Positions 62,951 through 64,000 of a stretch of DNA of 64,000 bases are shown piece after piece. Within the stretch, counting starts at the first letter, position 1. The number at the start of each line of letters is the position of its first letter. The position numbers and the translations under genes are program-made. The notes below the pieces were generated by a model. It was not told the origin of the DNA and did no database searches. It saw only the letters and a program-made list of their open reading frames with translations. This stretch comes from Pseudocercospora fijiensis CIRAD86 (Eukaryota; Ascomycota; Dothideomycetes; Mycosphaerellales; Mycosphaerellaceae): the NCBI RefSeq assembly GCF_000340215.1, contig NW_006921538.1, positions 4,166,320 through 4,230,319 of the forward strand, in the 5' to 3' direction.

Positions 62951-63411
62951 GCGGCGGCGGCGGCGGCGGTGACCAGCACCAGCACCACCGCCAACGCCAC
63001 CGCCACCAACGCCGGAATGTAGGTTGCTCCACGCGCTCCATACAAACAGCAGTGCTAACAGTAGCGAACAGGGCATCTTTTTTCACCACCGCCGGCGCCG
63101 GCCTCTTGGTGGCCTACCGAAAGGGGGCCACCAATGCCACCATCACCACCAGCACCAGCACCAGCATCAGCATCAGCATCAGCACCAGCACCAGCACCAG
63201 CACCAGCACCAGCACCAGCACCAGCACCAGCACCAGCAAGACTTCCAAGACGCGCTGACGCTCCACGCTGTTCACATCTACACCACACCGCGCTGTTTCT
63301 CGCGCATAACAGCGAGCGAAGGTATGTGAACTTCTTCCTGCTCCCTCCTCAGCTCCAATGATGAAACGCAACACATCAGCCCTTCACAACGGCAGCACAA
63401 GGCAGCGGTGA
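62951..63411 (+). other. Low-complexity stretch with exon-like segments
   Basis: Begins with a (CGG)n run, has a GCTAACAG-TAG acceptor-like site near 63063 and an exon-like frame (ASFFTTAGAGLLVAYRKG) that enters the CAGCAC repeat. Coding status is unclear because all three frames stay open through the repeat. Confidence 0.3.
63149..63238. repeat. CAGCAC hexanucleotide microsatellite, ~15 units
   Basis: CAGCAC (with a few CAGCAT) repeats for about 90 bases. It keeps three plus frames and several minus frames open, giving HQ, ST or AP peptides, so ORFs crossing it are not evidence of coding. Confidence 0.9.
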
Positions 63412-63687
63412 ATGGCAGCTCCCATGGCTGAAATTGCATCGCACGCTATTCTCTTACTACGCCTGAACGAGCATTCAAGCACCGCATTAAGCATGCCGCG
63501 ACATCTGAAACGCATCGCTGACTTGCTTCTTCCAGACCAGCCACCTGCACCACCAGCCGTTACGCGTGTACCAGCACCCTTTTCGTCATCATACAAGACT
63601 GTAAGTATCACCTGCTGATGTCTCGATCACCACACTGTCATGATGAATCGCGATACGTCAGTACAGCAGAGTTTGGGGCCGCAATGA
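63412..63687 (+). CDS. Two-exon small orphan gene (hand-built model)
   Basis: Exon 63412-63600 from an ATG (MAAPMAEIASHAILLLRL) and a short exon 63667-63687 join across a 66-nt intron (GTAAGT donor, GCTGATG near the donor, GTCAGTACAG end) to give 69 aa. Unspliced, the frame stops at 63618 with a similar length. The protein has a hydrophobic N-terminal helix and a Pro-rich end. More donor/acceptor-like sites follow to the window end (for example CCCACAG at ~63770), so the transcript may continue. Confidence 0.35.
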
Positions 63688-64000
63688 CTGAGCCCGCAAT
63701 GCGCACTGGTCGTGCTCACAATGTCAATCCTTGGTGCCATCCTGAACGATATACCTTCTTCCCCACAGAATACACCGATGAGATGGTGACACAAGACTGC
63801 TGACGACTCGCCACAGGTCCTTTTTCGCATTGCCGAGCGCAGCTCTCACCCCACGCATCGCCGGTAAGTCTGACCACCCCTTCTCATTTCACTTCTCATG
63901 ATGAAACCCGCGGCACATCACGCAGCAGAAAGGTTTGTGGGTTGAAGGCCATGAGCGAGCCTGTTTGAGGAAGCATCAAGTACCAACGGGCGATAACAGC
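63688..64000. other. Window end, unresolved
   Basis: Further intron-like signals and short open frames run to the end of the window; any gene here is cut off. Confidence 0.3.

Noticed and set aside
63055..63374. ORFs encoding poly-HQ, poly-ST and poly-AG across the microsatellite
   Set aside because: A CAGCAC repeat leaves many frames open on both strands; no independent coding evidence.
1..64000. tRNA or rRNA genes
   Set aside because: A scan for cloverleaf-type GGTTCGAATCC boxes found only unpaired matches; none was convincing by eye.

Overview
The window reads as nuclear DNA of a filamentous ascomycete, most probably a Dothideomycete. The grounds are short GT-AG introns with CTGAC-type branch sites, a HET-domain gene, a GPI-anchored cysteine-rich wall protein, F-box genes with fungal C-terminal regions, an SLX9 gene, and a TA-rich repeat block that looks RIP-mutated. 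The class-level placement is inference; no rRNA or tRNA gene was recognised.

Layout. 1-4.7 kb: a two-exon GPI-anchored secreted protein and a HET-domain gene. 4.7-10.6 kb: a degraded stretch with a minus-strand pseudogene carrying in-frame stops, then a tandem repeat of about 137 bp whose copies become more TA-rich away from the genes. 10.9-13.0 kb: two divergently transcribed, distantly related orphan genes. 13-15.9 kb: relics. 16-25.4 kb: ordinary genes (D-2-hydroxyacid dehydrogenase, RBR-type E3 ligase candidate, stand-alone RNase H-like protein, coiled-coil protein, F-box/2EXR-like protein), with a small three-copy repeat of about 140 bp. 47.9-62.5 kb: single-exon hypothetical genes, a HELAH metalloprotease-like gene, a tandem pair sharing a C-terminal motif, SLX9, an F-box gene and pseudogenes.

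The unusual part is 25-46 kb, and to a lesser degree 62.7-64 kb. Long ORFs are scarce there, but good donor/branch/acceptor sets are frequent, and exons joined at those sites stay open in phase. By hand I could assemble a five-exon gene (27.9-28.9 kb), a ten-exon gene (33.2-37.0 kb), two two-exon genes (40.3-41.4 and 43.7-44.5 kb) and a gene with a duplicated exon-intron unit (41.4-41.9 kb). All are orphans to my eye.

The best candidate for something new is the ten-exon gene. Its nine introns are 313-399 nt long and visibly related in sequence, while its short exons are not. Three introns have GC donors. This looks like an intron family that multiplied inside one locus (introner-like elements), or a very diverged exon-intron tandem array. 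All gene models in 25-46 kb are hand-built and need transcript evidence.
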